Shown: positions 36,666-48,305 of the stretch, in pieces
Numbering within the stretch: the first letter of the stretch is position 1
Layout: each line of letters opens with the position of its first letter
Origin: Cristatella mucedo
Lineage: Eukaryota > Bryozoa > Phylactolaemata > Cristatellidae
Direction of reading: 5' to 3'
DNA: 64,000 nt
Assembly: GCA_009760855.2 (NCBI GenBank)
Contig: WPIO01000005.1
Location: 926,501 to 990,500, forward strand
Made by a program: the position numbers and the translations under genes
Notes under the pieces: generated by a model
What the model was told of the DNA's origin: nothing
What the model saw: the letters and a program-made list of their open reading frames with translations, nothing else
Databases searched by the model: none

Positions 36666-37626
36666 CTCCGTCTCGCTCACTGTCCTCCAACTCTCTTTCA
36701 TTCGATCTCTCTCACTCGCTCACTCTTCATCAACGCTGCGACAGGTTACGTAATATCACTGATTTAATACTCTGAGGTGAGAAACAGCCAAAATCTTCTC
36801 AATTCGACAGCATCGTTTATTCTAGCGAGCCACTGTCGCTCAAGGACGTCCCACATCCTGCCACGCTTGCCAGTAGTTCTGGCGCCGTCCAGCTCGATTT
36901 TTGAGCACCAACCGCAGCACGGGCGCCCGGGCGACGCTCCGCAGGATACACAGGCTTTGTATCGAAAGGGCGGCGCCCACGAATGCGCGTTGCAAGCTTT
37001 GTCCCTGCAAGCAGAGAGGACGACAGTCCCAGCAGCGCATCGCTAGGACTGCTTCCGGAGCTGCCAGTGAATCGTCATTCATTGACAAGTGGGCGGCCGC
37101 GACTTGCCTATTATCCGGCAGCCTATGGATGCATTGACCGGCGTGAATAGACGTTAGGGGATATTGACCAGTTTGAACTCCCTAAGCTATATACTCAGGC
37201 TTGCTAGGACAGCCGCGGCTTACAGCGCCGACCGATATTGTAAACAATGGCCGACAATGGCCTTTGGACATGGGAAAACACAGAGGGCAGCCAAATCTGC
37301 GTAGCCTGGACGCTCCTTGCCGTCATCTGTGCAAGCCGACACACAGGCCGACTAGTGCGCCGATGCGTCTCGCGCGGCTCCAATTCCGCGGTAAGCTCTT
37401 CCCACACACGTCACAGCCACTCCCAAGCTAGCTTGGCACAAGGCGATGGGCGGCGCCCTTGTCTCTCAGCAACACTAGAGCAAGTGCTGTCCAAGCTGCT
37501 CTATTCAGCTTTTTCCACACTGTTTGCCGCTTACTCTCTGGGCGTGTGACAGTGCGAGACCCTCAGGCTCCCTTGGAACATTGGCAACTGTGCAAACGCA
37601 AACTCGGCACGCTGAAAGCGTGCGTC

Positions 37627-37627
<1 letters not shown>

Positions 37628-37659
<32 letters not shown>

Positions 37660-37674
37660 CTCCCCCCCCCCCCC
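37628..37674. repeat. (CCG)n followed by poly-C
   Basis: About eleven CCG/GCC units followed by a C run of about 13. Confidence 0.93.
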
Positions 37675-37774
37675 TGTAAGTAAACGAGCGTTTGGAAGAA
37701 CGGCAAGTTGTGTTGCAGACCGAAGTGGCAGCCTGGAAAAGCATTCCCTCCGCGCGGACAGGCCGATCGGTCCG

Positions 37775-37806
37775 GTCCACAATACAATCGGTCCACAATA
37801 CAATCG
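37775..37806. repeat. 16-bp tandem duplication
   Basis: GGTCCACAATACAATC occurs twice head to tail. Confidence 0.9.
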
Positions 37807-38061
37807 CGGCCGAGACCGAAGATGCGCGCTGTAAGACTTTAAGGCTTACTTACATTCCACAGCAACAAACTATTGAACTTGAGGGTTTAATATTGGGTCG
37901 CTGATGTCGATCCGACTCCATTCTAATGGACTCACCGAGAGCTCAACTTGGTTACTATAATGCAACCGAAGCCATCCTGCAACTGTACCAATACAAAGCT
38001 TTGCTAGCGGCCGCTTTCTCTTCCGCTCGCTCTCCACCACTTTGCTTGACCTCTGGCTCGC

Positions 38062-38094
38062 GCACCGTCTCTCATAAACAATGAGAGACGGTGC
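38062..38094. other. perfect hairpin, 14-bp stem, 5-nt loop
   Basis: GCACCGTCTCTCAT, loop AAACA, ATGAGAGACGGTGC, followed by TTTTAC on the plus strand. Confidence 0.9.
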
Positions 38095-38426
38095 TTTTAC
38101 TGATCGGTAGCCTTTGCCGCAAGCATCCGGCCACGTCGAGCTCTATTTTTCCAAAAGCTCGTGCGCCTGTTTCTTCGTCGCCTTCCGTTTCTCCGCTCTC
38201 TTTAGCGAAACATGCACACTATCTGCCCTTTCACGCCATTCCTCAATGGCAACAAAAGCGGCCGTTGACCCTTTCGCGACGCCGTGCTTGTTAACATAAC
38301 ATTTATGCCGCCGCTGGGCGGCGCGATTTCCTCTCCACCCCCTGTCTTTGGCGCCTGCTACGATTACGCCAGCTCGGCTGGTCCTGCGCTACATAGTCTC
38401 CGCGAGTCTCTCGCTGCGGGCTTTTC

Positions 38427-38461
38427 ACCGTCGCCGCGCGACCATCTCACGCGGCGACGGT
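38427..38461. other. perfect hairpin, 12-bp stem, 11-nt loop
   Basis: ACCGTCGCCGCG, loop CGACCATCTCA, CGCGGCGACGGT, followed by CTTTTTCTTCTTC. It is unrelated in sequence to the hairpin 370 bases to the left. Confidence 0.9.
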
Positions 38462-38689
38462 CTTTTTCTTCTTCTTCGAAGCTTCCAATGATTTCCGTCA
38501 CTCGGCAGCCAGCTATCGCGAATCGCTTGGAAGCGGGCCGCTCGCCTTCGAGCTTGGATCGGAACTTTCTTTGACGTTAGCATTGCTGACTAATGCACGA
38601 TCCGTTACTCCGGAGGACGGTTGGAGAACAGTAAAATGGAAGTTAAAATTAAACCGTCGAATCCTGAAAATATTGTATCTCTAGGGCAC

Positions 38690-38785
38690 TAATAATAATA
38701 ATAATAATAATAATAATAAGAATAATACATTTACTATAGCATCTCGGAGAACTCGAATCTCTTTCTAGACCTCGCATGGCCATGC
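38690..38785 (-). mobile_element. LINE-A 3' tail
   Basis: (ATT)n at 38692-38728 and a degraded stem-loop (AGAACTCGAATCTCTTTCTAG). Confidence 0.8.
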
Positions 38786-39084
38786 ACTCACTATATTCTT
38801 CAAGAAGGTACCTCCATAGACTTTCAGGATATCGTAACTTGAAGCTCGACTCTGTACGTTCATAAATCATTCTGATAACTTGGACTGACGAAGAATACCT
38901 TGCGTAGAATTTTATAGTCAAGCATATCGCCTTGGTGCCTGACAGCATCAAGAGGCGATTCCGAACGCGAAAGCGTACGATACAGTTATAGAGACAATAT
39001 CCAGGGCTGAGAACAAGCAGCGCTCAAATAATGCTTACGCATGCTGACACTGCGCACCGTATCTGAAATCATATCGACACGATT

Positions 39085-39178
39085 CCCTTGCAGAAAATTC
39101 AAAGTGCCTAGAAAAAGATTTAATTCTTGAACGGCGCTATAACAATGTGCCAATATTATTCTTATTATTGTTACCATT
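39085..39178 (+). mobile_element. LINE 3' tail
   Basis: AAGTGCCTAGAAAAAGATTT, AATTCTTGAACGGCGCTATA, then TTATTCTTATTATTG: a LINE-A-like 3' end on the plus strand. Confidence 0.75.
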
Positions 39179-39179
39179 A

Positions 39180-41300
39180 GCCACTTCCTTAGCAACACGG
39201 AGACGGCACGCCTCAGGCACAGCTCAACGTACGCTTTCGGGCTCTCCAGAAACTCGATCTGCCCGTTTAATTTTGTGAAGTGTGCCTACATAGATCTTAC
39301 TGGCAAGCGGCGCTCAATATCGGCGCGCTACTTGAGAGGAAGCATTTCATTGTCCTCGAGATGTGGCCAATCAAGCGAGCTTGGCTGCTAGGCTACGAGC
39401 TCTCCGAGCGAGGTGCCATTCTTCACGAGCCCAAAAAAATCGTCCGCGCGTCGCCGCTCCCCCTTCGGACTGAGTTTTCAATTCTCTTTACAATGAGTTT
39501 TTGCAGCGTATTCCGAGGCGGCTGAGAGAGACTGGAGAGCCGACCGATCGCCGGCGCGCCTTCCACGCTTCACGCGTGCGTTCACGCTCTGCGTCTGCTG
39601 CAAAGCTGGCGAAAGTTATAGGAGAAGGCAGCCCCGCGAGGCATCCTTTGAGAGCTCGCGTTATGAGTCGGCTGCTGCTTCTTCTTGAGAGAAGATCGGT
39701 CGAGGACTTTCCGGAGCTGTTCGGTTACGTAATACTCATTTACTTGCGGCTCGCAAACCGCAATTTCCGTTGCCATAGCCACTGTTCAAGTCAATCGTAC
39801 GACAGGATAAGCGAGCGTCACGCGCCGCCGATGCTGACGGGCAAGCCGAGCATTCAGCGGCGCATTGCTGCTGGCTGCTCTGGCTTCACACCGTTATGCA
39901 GCCAGACGGTCAGGAACCTTTTCTAACAAAACCGACGCCCTTTGCTTCGTGCTCTCAGCCACCGCTTTCCTTTGACGGCTAGAGTTTTTCCATAAAGGCT
40001 TGAGAAGAAACTGTTGGCGTTGCCAGCAAATGGTGATTACCATTTCTTTGTCACGCAGCAATAAGTAAACATAAGCAAACAGCGTCTATAATAATACACA
40101 ATATTTATATTAATATCTATATTATGTGTAATATATGATTATTGTTATATATTGTATTATAATATTAGCTGGCACGCAACCACTGAGGCTGTGTGGTGAC
40201 ACACTTTCCGGTGACTTGCGGCTATGCCTACTCAAAGGCAATATTTGGCTCCTCAGTTAAAATATTCCTGGTTAAGGAGGGTCTGGTGAGTTCTATCAGC
40301 GTAACTGGCAAGTGACGAAAACTGGTGTCGTTTTCGGGAAGTGAAATATTGAGCTGGTGAACAAGCGTCCTGAAACATAGCCATGGGGCGAGCTCAACCC
40401 AGCTTTTCGGCAGCAAGTTTTGACGTGAAATGAGTATCGCTCGTGCATTTCTGCAGCACGACGCCGATCGCTCCTGTATGAAAAATGCCGTCTATTAAAT
40501 AAGTGCCTGTCAAAATGCGAGAGATCAGTTTAGTGGCTGGCATAACGACGACGGGTGATTGCATCAAATACAAAACTGGAAGCCTCGATAAAAATGCCTC
40601 AGCATTTAAATCCCAATGCTAATAATGATAGCGGTGGTAGCCCGTGATGTCAATGTTGAGAGCATTTGTCCAGGAACTCGTCGTTTTGTGTTTTGTGTCC
40701 AATCGCAGATAAAATTCTCTTATCCTCTTTAGGCCGTACGTTTCCATGGGCTTACGACGTAGACTGCACTGCGAAAGCACAAACAGCAACTCGTTACTTG
40801 CCATCAGTGTACACAGGGCACGGGTACAATAATTTAGTTATTAAAAAATAGTAAAGAGTGTCTTAAGCAGATAATGATGCAGATAGCAAATATTCTGTGC
40901 AGCTTAGATTGAATAACTTAATTCGTGGCATCATAATATGCGCCGGATTTCCAACAGCTGCAATGGTCAGTGAGAGCGTTAGTCATTTACCATATGATCA
41001 CAGTCGCTGACATTTTCATGTCAGTCACATCGTGCGCCGACTTAAGCAACTGCGAGCCTCGCCGAGAGCATTAGCCATTTTTTTCTTTTATCTCAGTCAC
41101 TGTCACCTTCATGTAGCCAGCACTCCCCCACTAACGCGAGATCACTGCGAATTCCACGTCCGCGCGTCTGTAATTCCAGAGAGGCAGCCGCAAAGACTAG
41201 CGTTATGCTGGGGGGCCGAGGCCTTCCCTTGTGCTTCTCGTAGCCATCGGCTGGCTTTATTCGCTCGGCCAACAGCAGGCTTCAACTTACGCGGTGGCGA
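39180..41300. other. non-coding stretch
   Basis: No gene is recognised. 40080-40170 is an AT-rich near-palindromic segment (TAATATTTATATTAATATC-type words). Confidence 0.4.
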
Positions 41301-41599
41301 CTTTTATTAAAAAAAAAAAGAAAGCGAGAATCGTTGCTGTGTCAGGAAGTAAGTCGGGAAGCTGAACTGCGAAGAAAAGAGACAACGGAGGCGTCCAGAG
41401 AGAGGCTGCTAGACAACAACAATGCATCGTCCTGAGATTAGCGGTCGTAGTATTAATACAGATCTCCAGTATTAGTGCGCCGCCAAATAGGATCGAAATT
41501 TGGTTTTGGACGATTCGCACAAGCTGACAGAGCGAATAGGTCAACTGATTTAAGCTAGGTACGAATAGGCGAATCCGAGCGGGCAATTCTATTTGCAGC

Positions 41600-43020
41600 T
41601 GCCTATTCACGCAATTGACTCGAAGCCATACGAGTTCTTTCGCGAGGGTCCGTGTAGCTAGAGTTTGCAAGCTGCCAGGAGTCGAGCGTACTCTCGCAAT
41701 GGCAACACCGCCATCGCTGCCGCAAGCACGGAGCTGCGGACAGCGACAGCCCAAGTACGTGGCAGTCCGTATGCGACAGGTGTGCCTTCGCAATAGTAAA
41801 CCTGTCTCTCCTAAACGGTACCGCACCATCGACGACGAGCGACGAGGTCGCGAGCGCGACGACAACAGTCGAACAGTCGAAAACGACCTTGCGCGAACTC
41901 GGATCGGCGCAGCTCTTTTAGGTAGCAGAGTCGGACCTACCTTACAAGCGAGAGAGCCGAGCTGCCGCGCAGACGACCGCGTGCGCGAGGTGAGCGGAGC
42001 GCTCGCTGCGCGCGACGCCGCGCCCGCGAAGCGCCGGCGCAGCAGCGCCGCTCCAGCGGCCGCGCGTGCCCGAGGGAAGTTTCGCGGCGCGCGGCCAAGT
42101 AGCGTGCTGCTGTCCCCGCCATTTCCGGTACGTCTGTCTCGCTTTGCAAAGAGAGTCGAGAAAGCTGACGGCACGCTCAAACTCACGGCGGCGGCACGCC
42201 GGATGCGGGCTGCCGCCGCGAGCGAGCGCTAACGCTACGATAGCGGACCGAGAGCGAGTCGGGCGCCGCTGCCGCCGCTCGGTTTCGCGAGCGTTGCGTC
42301 TGTCGTCGGCCGCGCGCGACGCCGTGGCGGCGGCGGCAGCGGCCAGGCAGCGACGGAGTGGGGGCGGCGACTGAAGACCGCCGGTGCGGCGGTTAATTAC
42401 AGCTCTCATCCTCGCGAGAGACCAATCCGAGATCTCCCCCCCCCCCCCCCGCACACATACACCGCCCACCTGCAGCGTCCTCGTAGGGCCGCTACTGCGC
42501 CGCGGCAGCGACGTAACGAGCGAGAAAAAGATGTCGCCTGCAGCAGTCGCAGCAGCAGCCGCCTCGCACGAGCGATTGCCTTGACTATCGCCGCCCGAAG
42601 CACTGACGCCGGCTAACGATGGCTCTCCTAATCCTTTCCCAGTCGCCCAGCCGCGCGCCGAAGCCTTCGCGGGGGGGGGGGGCCCGCAGCACCCTGCACC
42701 AAAAAGTCCCACCGGACCATCGCTCGCGGCCCAGGTTGCTCCGCGCCGGCCGCATTCCCCGGCCATCACCCCGACGGCTCAAGAAGAAGACCGAGGTTTA
42801 GCGCACGCATTGCGCAAATTCGCGGTGCGCCTGCCTCGCATTGTCTCTGGGGCACCGGGGCGCGACCGGTCGCAGGTCTCCGCCGCAGGACTGCTCGCGC
42901 GCTTGCATAAGCTATCGCGGCCCGCCCACACGCCGGTCGCCACCGACGGTCGCCACTGATGCAGGCCGGCCTCCGGCGCGCCGGCTCGGCCTCGCCGCAC
43001 TCACCGATGCACTCAGCCAA
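41600..43020. other. CpG-rich block, possible promoter region
   Basis: GC-dense with frames open on both strands, including one of 299 codons at 41287-42186 (minus). All are Arg/Ala/Ser-rich and domain-free. Poly-C (42438-42451) and poly-G (42669-42682) runs occur. I do not call a gene. Confidence 0.4.
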
Positions 43021-43022
43021 TG

Positions 43023-43100
43023 CCGCCTACTCTCTGTCTCCCTCTCTCTTTCTTTCTCTTTCTCTCTCTCTCTCTCTCTCTCCTTCTCTCTCCTTCTCAG
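43023..43100. repeat. (CT)n microsatellite
   Basis: Imperfect CT/CTTT run. Confidence 0.95.
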
Positions 43101-43363
43101 GCATTCTATGACGTGAATACGTCATTTCGCCAGTGAGGGTGAGCAGTTTCGTCCGCTCGAGCTCAGCTCCTTTTGTCATTCATTCCGCATTGCTGCGCCG
43201 CTGCCTAGTTACGGGCCACGCCCGTTGCTTTCGGCCGAGCACCGAAAATGCTGTTGGGCTCCGTCGCCTGTAAATAGGATACTCCCACTCAGTGACGGCG
43301 AGCGCTAAGCACGCAATCGCGGGCGCTAATGGTTCGCGTGCACTGCGGCAGTTCGTCGCAGAA

Positions 43364-44121
43364 GGGCCCGCGGTAACCCGACATAAGCGCGCCGACAAAA
43401 GCACGCAACAACATAAGCGCGCGGGACAAAAGCACGCCGACAAATGCGCGCAAAAATTAATATGAAGGAATGCTGGTTTAAATAGATATTCATAATTGGA
43501 GTTGCTATTAGAGAAATGGATACTACATAAATTCAAAACCTGAAAAAATTCCACTGAATCTTCACGTTCGAACAATAGTGACAATTTTCAGCATAACATC
43601 GTAGCGTACCGTATATTAATTATACATAATTTTCAATCAAATTATTATGAAGTCTTCTCAACCGTCACAGTTCATGGTTCACAGGTCATGCAAATAGTAT
43701 CAAATTAATTGTAATACTTCACATGGATTAACAATGAACTATTTATGTACGGGTTTAAGTAGTCTTGTATTTAATTTACCAACTTTAATTTTTTTAATTG
43801 CGTTTAAGGCCAACCTTTACATACAGATTTATTAATAATTTATTTTAATAGTATTTGTATTATTATTGTTTCACAACAGCCATTATATTATAAATGCTTG
43901 ATGAAACTGGATATACTTTTGTTACTTCCACATCACCCATACAATGCAATACTTGTTTCTTTCTGGTGTAACAGTAATTTATTTGAAAACAGAAGACCAG
44001 TTAAATATATTAAATCTCTATTTACAACAGAAAAATTATAGTTGCGCTCTTTGATGTGCGGGCATTTTTTCGGGTTATTAGCAACGCGCTCTTTTGTCGG
44101 CGGGCTATTGTAACGGTGCCC
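43364..44121. mobile_element. probable MITE with inverted ends and subterminal repeats
   Basis: The left end, GGGCCCGCGGTAACCCGACA then TAAGCGCGCCGACAAAAGCA, is mirrored imperfectly at the right end, whose reverse complement is GGGCACCGTTACAATAGCCC then GCCGACAAAAGAGCGCG. Each end carries two subterminal copies of an ATAAGCGCGCCGACAAAAGC-like word. The interior is AT-rich (43460-44040) and non-coding, in strong contrast to its GC-rich flanks. No clear target-site duplication is seen. Confidence 0.65.
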
Positions 44122-44259
44122 AGAGAGGCAATATCTCTAATATCCCTCCCTCCTCCCTGGCTAAGGAGAGCAATGCCATTTTCAGCACTTTGATTTGTGG
44201 CAAGACAGACTAGTTCTGGCCTGCGTGCTAGTCTGTCGGCACGCTCGGTACCCTTGCGT

Positions 44260-45770
44260 AACTTTGTATCTCCCTCTGTAACTCCACAGAGTCATAAAGA
44301 CCATGTAGGTGTTACGCAGGAGAGTTTTGTATAGCGAACTCACAGCCTAAACGGCTTTCGGTACGCATTCGGTAGCCAACAGACTTCGTCTCACGCAACA
44401 AAGAGAAAGTGGGAAGCATAGCAGAGTCAGGAGAGCAGTTAAGGTAGTGAGTAGCATAGAAGTAGCTGCTCAGGACCACTGAAAAGGATGTGCCATAGTC
44501 GGCAGAAGGAGAGTAGTTGTCGTTGCGTAAGAATTGTGGAAGCGAGTTCCACAGTCTAGAACCTGAAGAGCTAAAGCTTCTATCGCCAACGGTCTTTAAG
44601 CGGAGGAAACGGACAGCTAATTTATTGTCCACATCGGACCGGAGGGCGCGAACAGGCTGAAACTGATGCAGCAGTTCAGCTAGGTACGAAGGAGCCAAGC
44701 CGTGGCGGGTCTTGTGGGTCAGCGTAAGAACTTTGCTCTGTATCCGTTGCTCAACCGGCAACCATCCTAGCTCTTTCAGCAAAGGAGACACGTGCTCAAA
44801 CCGCTGGGACTTGAAGACTAGCCTTGCAGCCATGTTCATAGTCCGCTGCAGTGGCCTAATAGCTTTCTTTGGCCGCCCAGCCAAATGGGAATTAAAATAA
44901 TCAAGCCGAGACAGAACTAAGGAGCCAGCTAAATTTTTTACAAGCCACTGTTGGAAATAGCTATAATCTTGGATAGAGATCGGATGTGATGGCTAGTTGT
45001 AGAAGCAGACTTCTGAATGAAGCTTTTGAAATTGAGGCAGCTGTCGAAAACGACACCTAAATATCGAGCACGTGGTGATGGTCGCACAACAGCATCACCT
45101 ATTAGGAGAGTAAAGCCTTTTAATCCAGCCACACGCTTAGGGTGTCCTATGAGAAGCAGTTCGGTTTTATCGTCATTTAATTTCAGGAAGTTTTCCGACA
45201 TCCAGGGTGGAATATCGGCAAGGCAAGCATTCAGTTTCTCAGTTGCTGCAGCAGATTCCGACGGTTTAAATGACAAATACAACTGAGTATCGTCAGCATA
45301 GAAGTGATATCCTATTCCATGGGCCTTAATCACTTTTCCCAGAGGTTGCGTGTAAATGGAGAACAGCAAGGGACCGAGTACAGACCCTTGAGGGACTCCA
45401 CAGGTGACCCTTCTCGTGTTTGAGACCTGACCCCCACATGACACGAATTGAACGCGATCAGACAAGTATGACTTAAACTATGCCAGTGCTTCGTCTGCCA
45501 GATTGATCGTTTTTCTCAATCGTTCAAGCAGAACGTCGTGATCAATGGTGTCGAAGGCAGCAGACAGATCTAACAGAGCTAAGGCAGTGACATTCCCGTC
45601 GTCGTTGCCACGTAAAATGTCATTGTTAACACGGAGGAGGGCAGTTTCAGTGGAGTGCTGCCTCTTGAAACCCGATTGAAATGTTTCTGACATTCCATTA
45701 TTTTTAATATGTTCAACCAGCGATGGAGTGAGCGACAGCGAGTGCAGGGAATGAATGTACCCTACAAGTC
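44260..45770 (-). mobile_element. LINE-B copy with RT palm and 3' end
   Basis: This is the best RT in the window. On the minus strand, in order: FQSGFKRQHSTETALLRVN; ALLDLSAAFDTIDHDVLLE (motif A); [19 protein letters not shown] (motif B); [15 protein letters not shown] (motif C, YADD intact); [34 protein letters not shown]; and FSSSGSRLWNSLPQFL. A stop after DEALA, another after SNSGL and a 5' truncation at about 45770 make it inactive. The 3' end lacks the LINE-A stem-loop and (ATT)n, so it is a separate CR1/Jockey-group family. Confidence 0.93.
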
Positions 45771-45774
45771 TAGC

Positions 45775-45928
45775 TAATTAAACAACCTCATTTAAATAGC
45801 GGCAGATTAGCTTTAACGGGTGCCATCGATGCTTGCAATGGCCAATAAATGATCGGCAACTGTAGGAATCCGACCCACGGCCTCGGTTGTGAATAGCAAG
45901 CACCTTACCCGAGCTAAAACCCGCTGTC
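45775..45928 (-). mobile_element. SINE-B copy
   Basis: Minus-strand body GGGTTTTAGCTCGGGTAAGG, TGCTTGCTATTCACAACCG and TTAATTAGC-adjacent tail AAATGAGGTTGTTTAATTA. It abuts the 5' break of LINE-B. Confidence 0.75.
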
Positions 45929-46429
45929 AATCTAGTACGCGGTTTGGTCCAAGAAGTCCAATCGAGGCGTCAAAAATAATTAGCATTAGTGCTTAGATCT
46001 CAATTCTTAAAAATCGTTGGGCTCTCGCGTTGCTCGTAGCCATAGCTACGTATCGTTGCTCGTATCCATACGTGCTACATAACCGGCTGCAAGCCACTAG
46101 TAAGACGTAAATGAGCGATGGGGGTAGTTCTTTGAGGAGGGATTCTTCAAGTGAAACTTTTGGTCCATTAGTTTCTCGTGTATGCTTGGCTGCGTGCAAA
46201 ATATTCGTGTGTGCTTTTAAAGCTGCTCTTTACAGGTTTATGTTTCACGAGCCTTCAACTCGTGGCTCCGTGGAACAGACGCTCGCTAGTCAGTTGGGGC
46301 TCCGCTCTCCGAAACAAGTGCGCAGTGCTGTTCGACAGCGATGCTGAACCGTTGATAGCACCAACCAGTTCACCTCAAGAATTTTCCAACCAGCACTGAC
46401 AAGTTTTAGTCAGATTTTGGTCCCAGGGG

Positions 46430-48130
46430 GATCATGGTCCGCCTTTTTTTCACTATGAATAGTCTCTCTATTGGTGATTGTATCGCCAAGCATAATGTAA
46501 GCTTTCATTTTTATCCAGACGATACACAAAGCTGCGCTTGTGCTTTGATTGTACCCTTTCTTTCAGCATCTCAAAACTATCTCAGCTCCCTTAAAATATG
46601 CATCGCTGACATTCGCACATGAATGGCAGTAAAATTTATCAAATTAAACTACGATAAAACCAACTATGTAATTTTGGGACAAGCTAGTGTCACTCTTGAA
46701 CTGAAAAGTCGAGCCCTCAAATCAGGCTCAACCAGCGTATTTACCTTAGGTTCTGTATGGAATAAGAATAAATAATACAAACGAGTCTTTTGCATATCAC
46801 CCCAAAAAAATTGGATCTCGTGACAGGTCCTTCGCAATTTGCTGCAAAAGAGATAACAACCAGTGTCAAGCAAGTTATGCTGCCCAGGTATGGAAAAAGC
46901 ACCTAAGCTTAAGCACTCCTGTATGAGAATTCAAAAGCACACAAGAAAGAACTCAGGGACACTTAGTCACGATTTGCACAGTTTTGTGCCGCACAAACAC
47001 GCTAAAGACAAAGCAAAGTCTGTTAGGAACAGTTCTCAAGTTGAACAAAAATGAAACCAAGTTATTAGTTTTGGGCAAACCAAGCGCTGCTCAAAAATTG
47101 AAAAACCTAATCTTCCTATGGGCCCGACGTTTTCATCTCCAGAAACATCTGCATGAAATCTGGGTGACCTGTTCTGAAGTGAACTTTCACTAGACGACCG
47201 CATCAGCTCCACATTAAAGTCTGCCTACTTGCAGCTCTCTGTACTCTGAAAGTCCAGGCTTGCTTAGACACGGATACCACATCCAAGCTGGTCCATGCAT
47301 TTGGTACATCCCGTCTTGACTACTGTAATAATAATAATAATTATAAAAATGCATTTTATAGAGCACCCTCGGAGAACTCAATCTCTTTCTAGGAAATTTA
47401 CATTTGCGGCAAAGGAAGCGCGATCGATTGGTTAGTGGAAGCATGCTCAATAAACAACAAGAATAACATGGTTAAGAGTGACATACACAGGGTCAGTATG
47501 CAAATATGGTTAGTGTCAGCACGCTTAAGCACATAACTGACTTCTTGCAGGTCTTCCGGCCAGTGCAATAAGGCTCTTACGGCTGATGAAAAACTTTGCA
47601 GCCAAGCTTATCTTGCTTAAAAGTTGCTCTATCCACATCGCACCACTTCTCACTAACCTGCACGGGCTCCCAATCAAGCAGCGAATCGATTTCGGGGTTT
47701 TGTCGCTCACTTTTTGGTCCTTTAATTCTCTCGCTCCACCCTACCTAGCCGAATACTTTTCCACCAGGCTATGCATCGTTCCACCATCTCTTTGGATTCA
47801 AATCGCGTAGCTCTTCCTTTAACTTGTCTTGAATGCTTGGACGTCGTGTCTTTAACTCATTTGCCATAAAGCCTGGAACTATCTCCCGACTGACATCCCC
47901 GATATCTCCCGACATGACTACACTTAAAAAAAAGCTAAAAACCTGCCTGTTCCTCGAAGCCCAGTTGGCTGGGTTCGTGTGCTTTGTCCTATGTGAGCAA
48001 GCGTGCTGACATTATTCAGTATCACTAAGCAATATTTATGCTCCTTTACTGCCTACGTAAAGTGCCTAGAAAGGTATGTAGTTCTCTTAGGGTTGTACAC
48101 AATGCCTTATTGCTGTTATTATTTCTTAAC
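46430..48130 (+). mobile_element. LINE-A copy split by a second LINE-A tail
   Basis: The plus strand has VRLFFTMNSLSIGDCIAKHN, VSFHFYPDDTQSCACALIV (YADD changed to YPDD), KLNYDKTN, SRLDYC at 47308-47331, and, after a minus-strand insertion, LAGLPASAIRLLRLMKNFAA at 47540 and IDFGVLSLTFWSFNSLAPPY. A tail AAGTGCCTAGAAAGG...TTATTATTT ends near 48125. It is badly decayed. Confidence 0.85.
47325..47535 (-). mobile_element. LINE-A 3' tail nested in another LINE-A
   Basis: (ATT)n at 47326-47342, stem-loop and 3' UTR on the minus strand, placed between the SRLDYC and LAGLP codons of the plus-strand copy. Confidence 0.85.
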
Positions 48131-48158
48131 TTCCTAGCAGCCTAAGTCGACGACATTC

Positions 48159-48305
48159 GCCGAGCTGGTTTGGTCTAGCGGTTAAGGTGCTCGCCCCGAC
48201 CTAAGTCTGACTGAGGTCGTGGGCTCGAGCCCCGAGGCATATGTGAAGCGCCTGAATAGAGATTAAGTTCTCTTGGAGCGCTGTATAAGTGAAATGTATT
48301 ATTTA
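48159..48305 (+). mobile_element. SINE-A copy
   Basis: GCCGAGCTGGTTTGGTCTAG, CGGTTAAGGTGCTCG, B box GGGCTCGAGCCCC and tail GTGAAGCGCCTGAATAGAGA, TTAAGTTCTCTTGGAGCGCT. It is nearly identical to the 30891 copy, implying fairly recent activity. Confidence 0.9.

Larger units (their letters stand above)
36666..38685. other. GC-rich region without recognised gene
   Basis: It contains a (CCG)n/(C)n run (37628-37674), a tandem 16-bp duplication (37775-37806) and two perfect hairpins (38062-38094, 38427-38461). No protein domain is recognised in either strand. Confidence 0.4.

Noticed and set aside
36388-36775. Arg/Glu and Ser/Leu frames
   Set aside because: Pure CT-repeat translation.
38062-38094. 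Histone mRNA 3' stem-loop
   Set aside because: Stem is 14 bp with loop AAACA; the histone element has a 6-bp stem, 4-nt loop and fixed flanks, and no histone ORF is nearby.
41287-42186. 299-codon minus-strand frame
   Set aside because: Arg/Ala/Ser-rich, overlapped by equally long frames on the other strand; explained by high GC. No recognisable domain or splice support.
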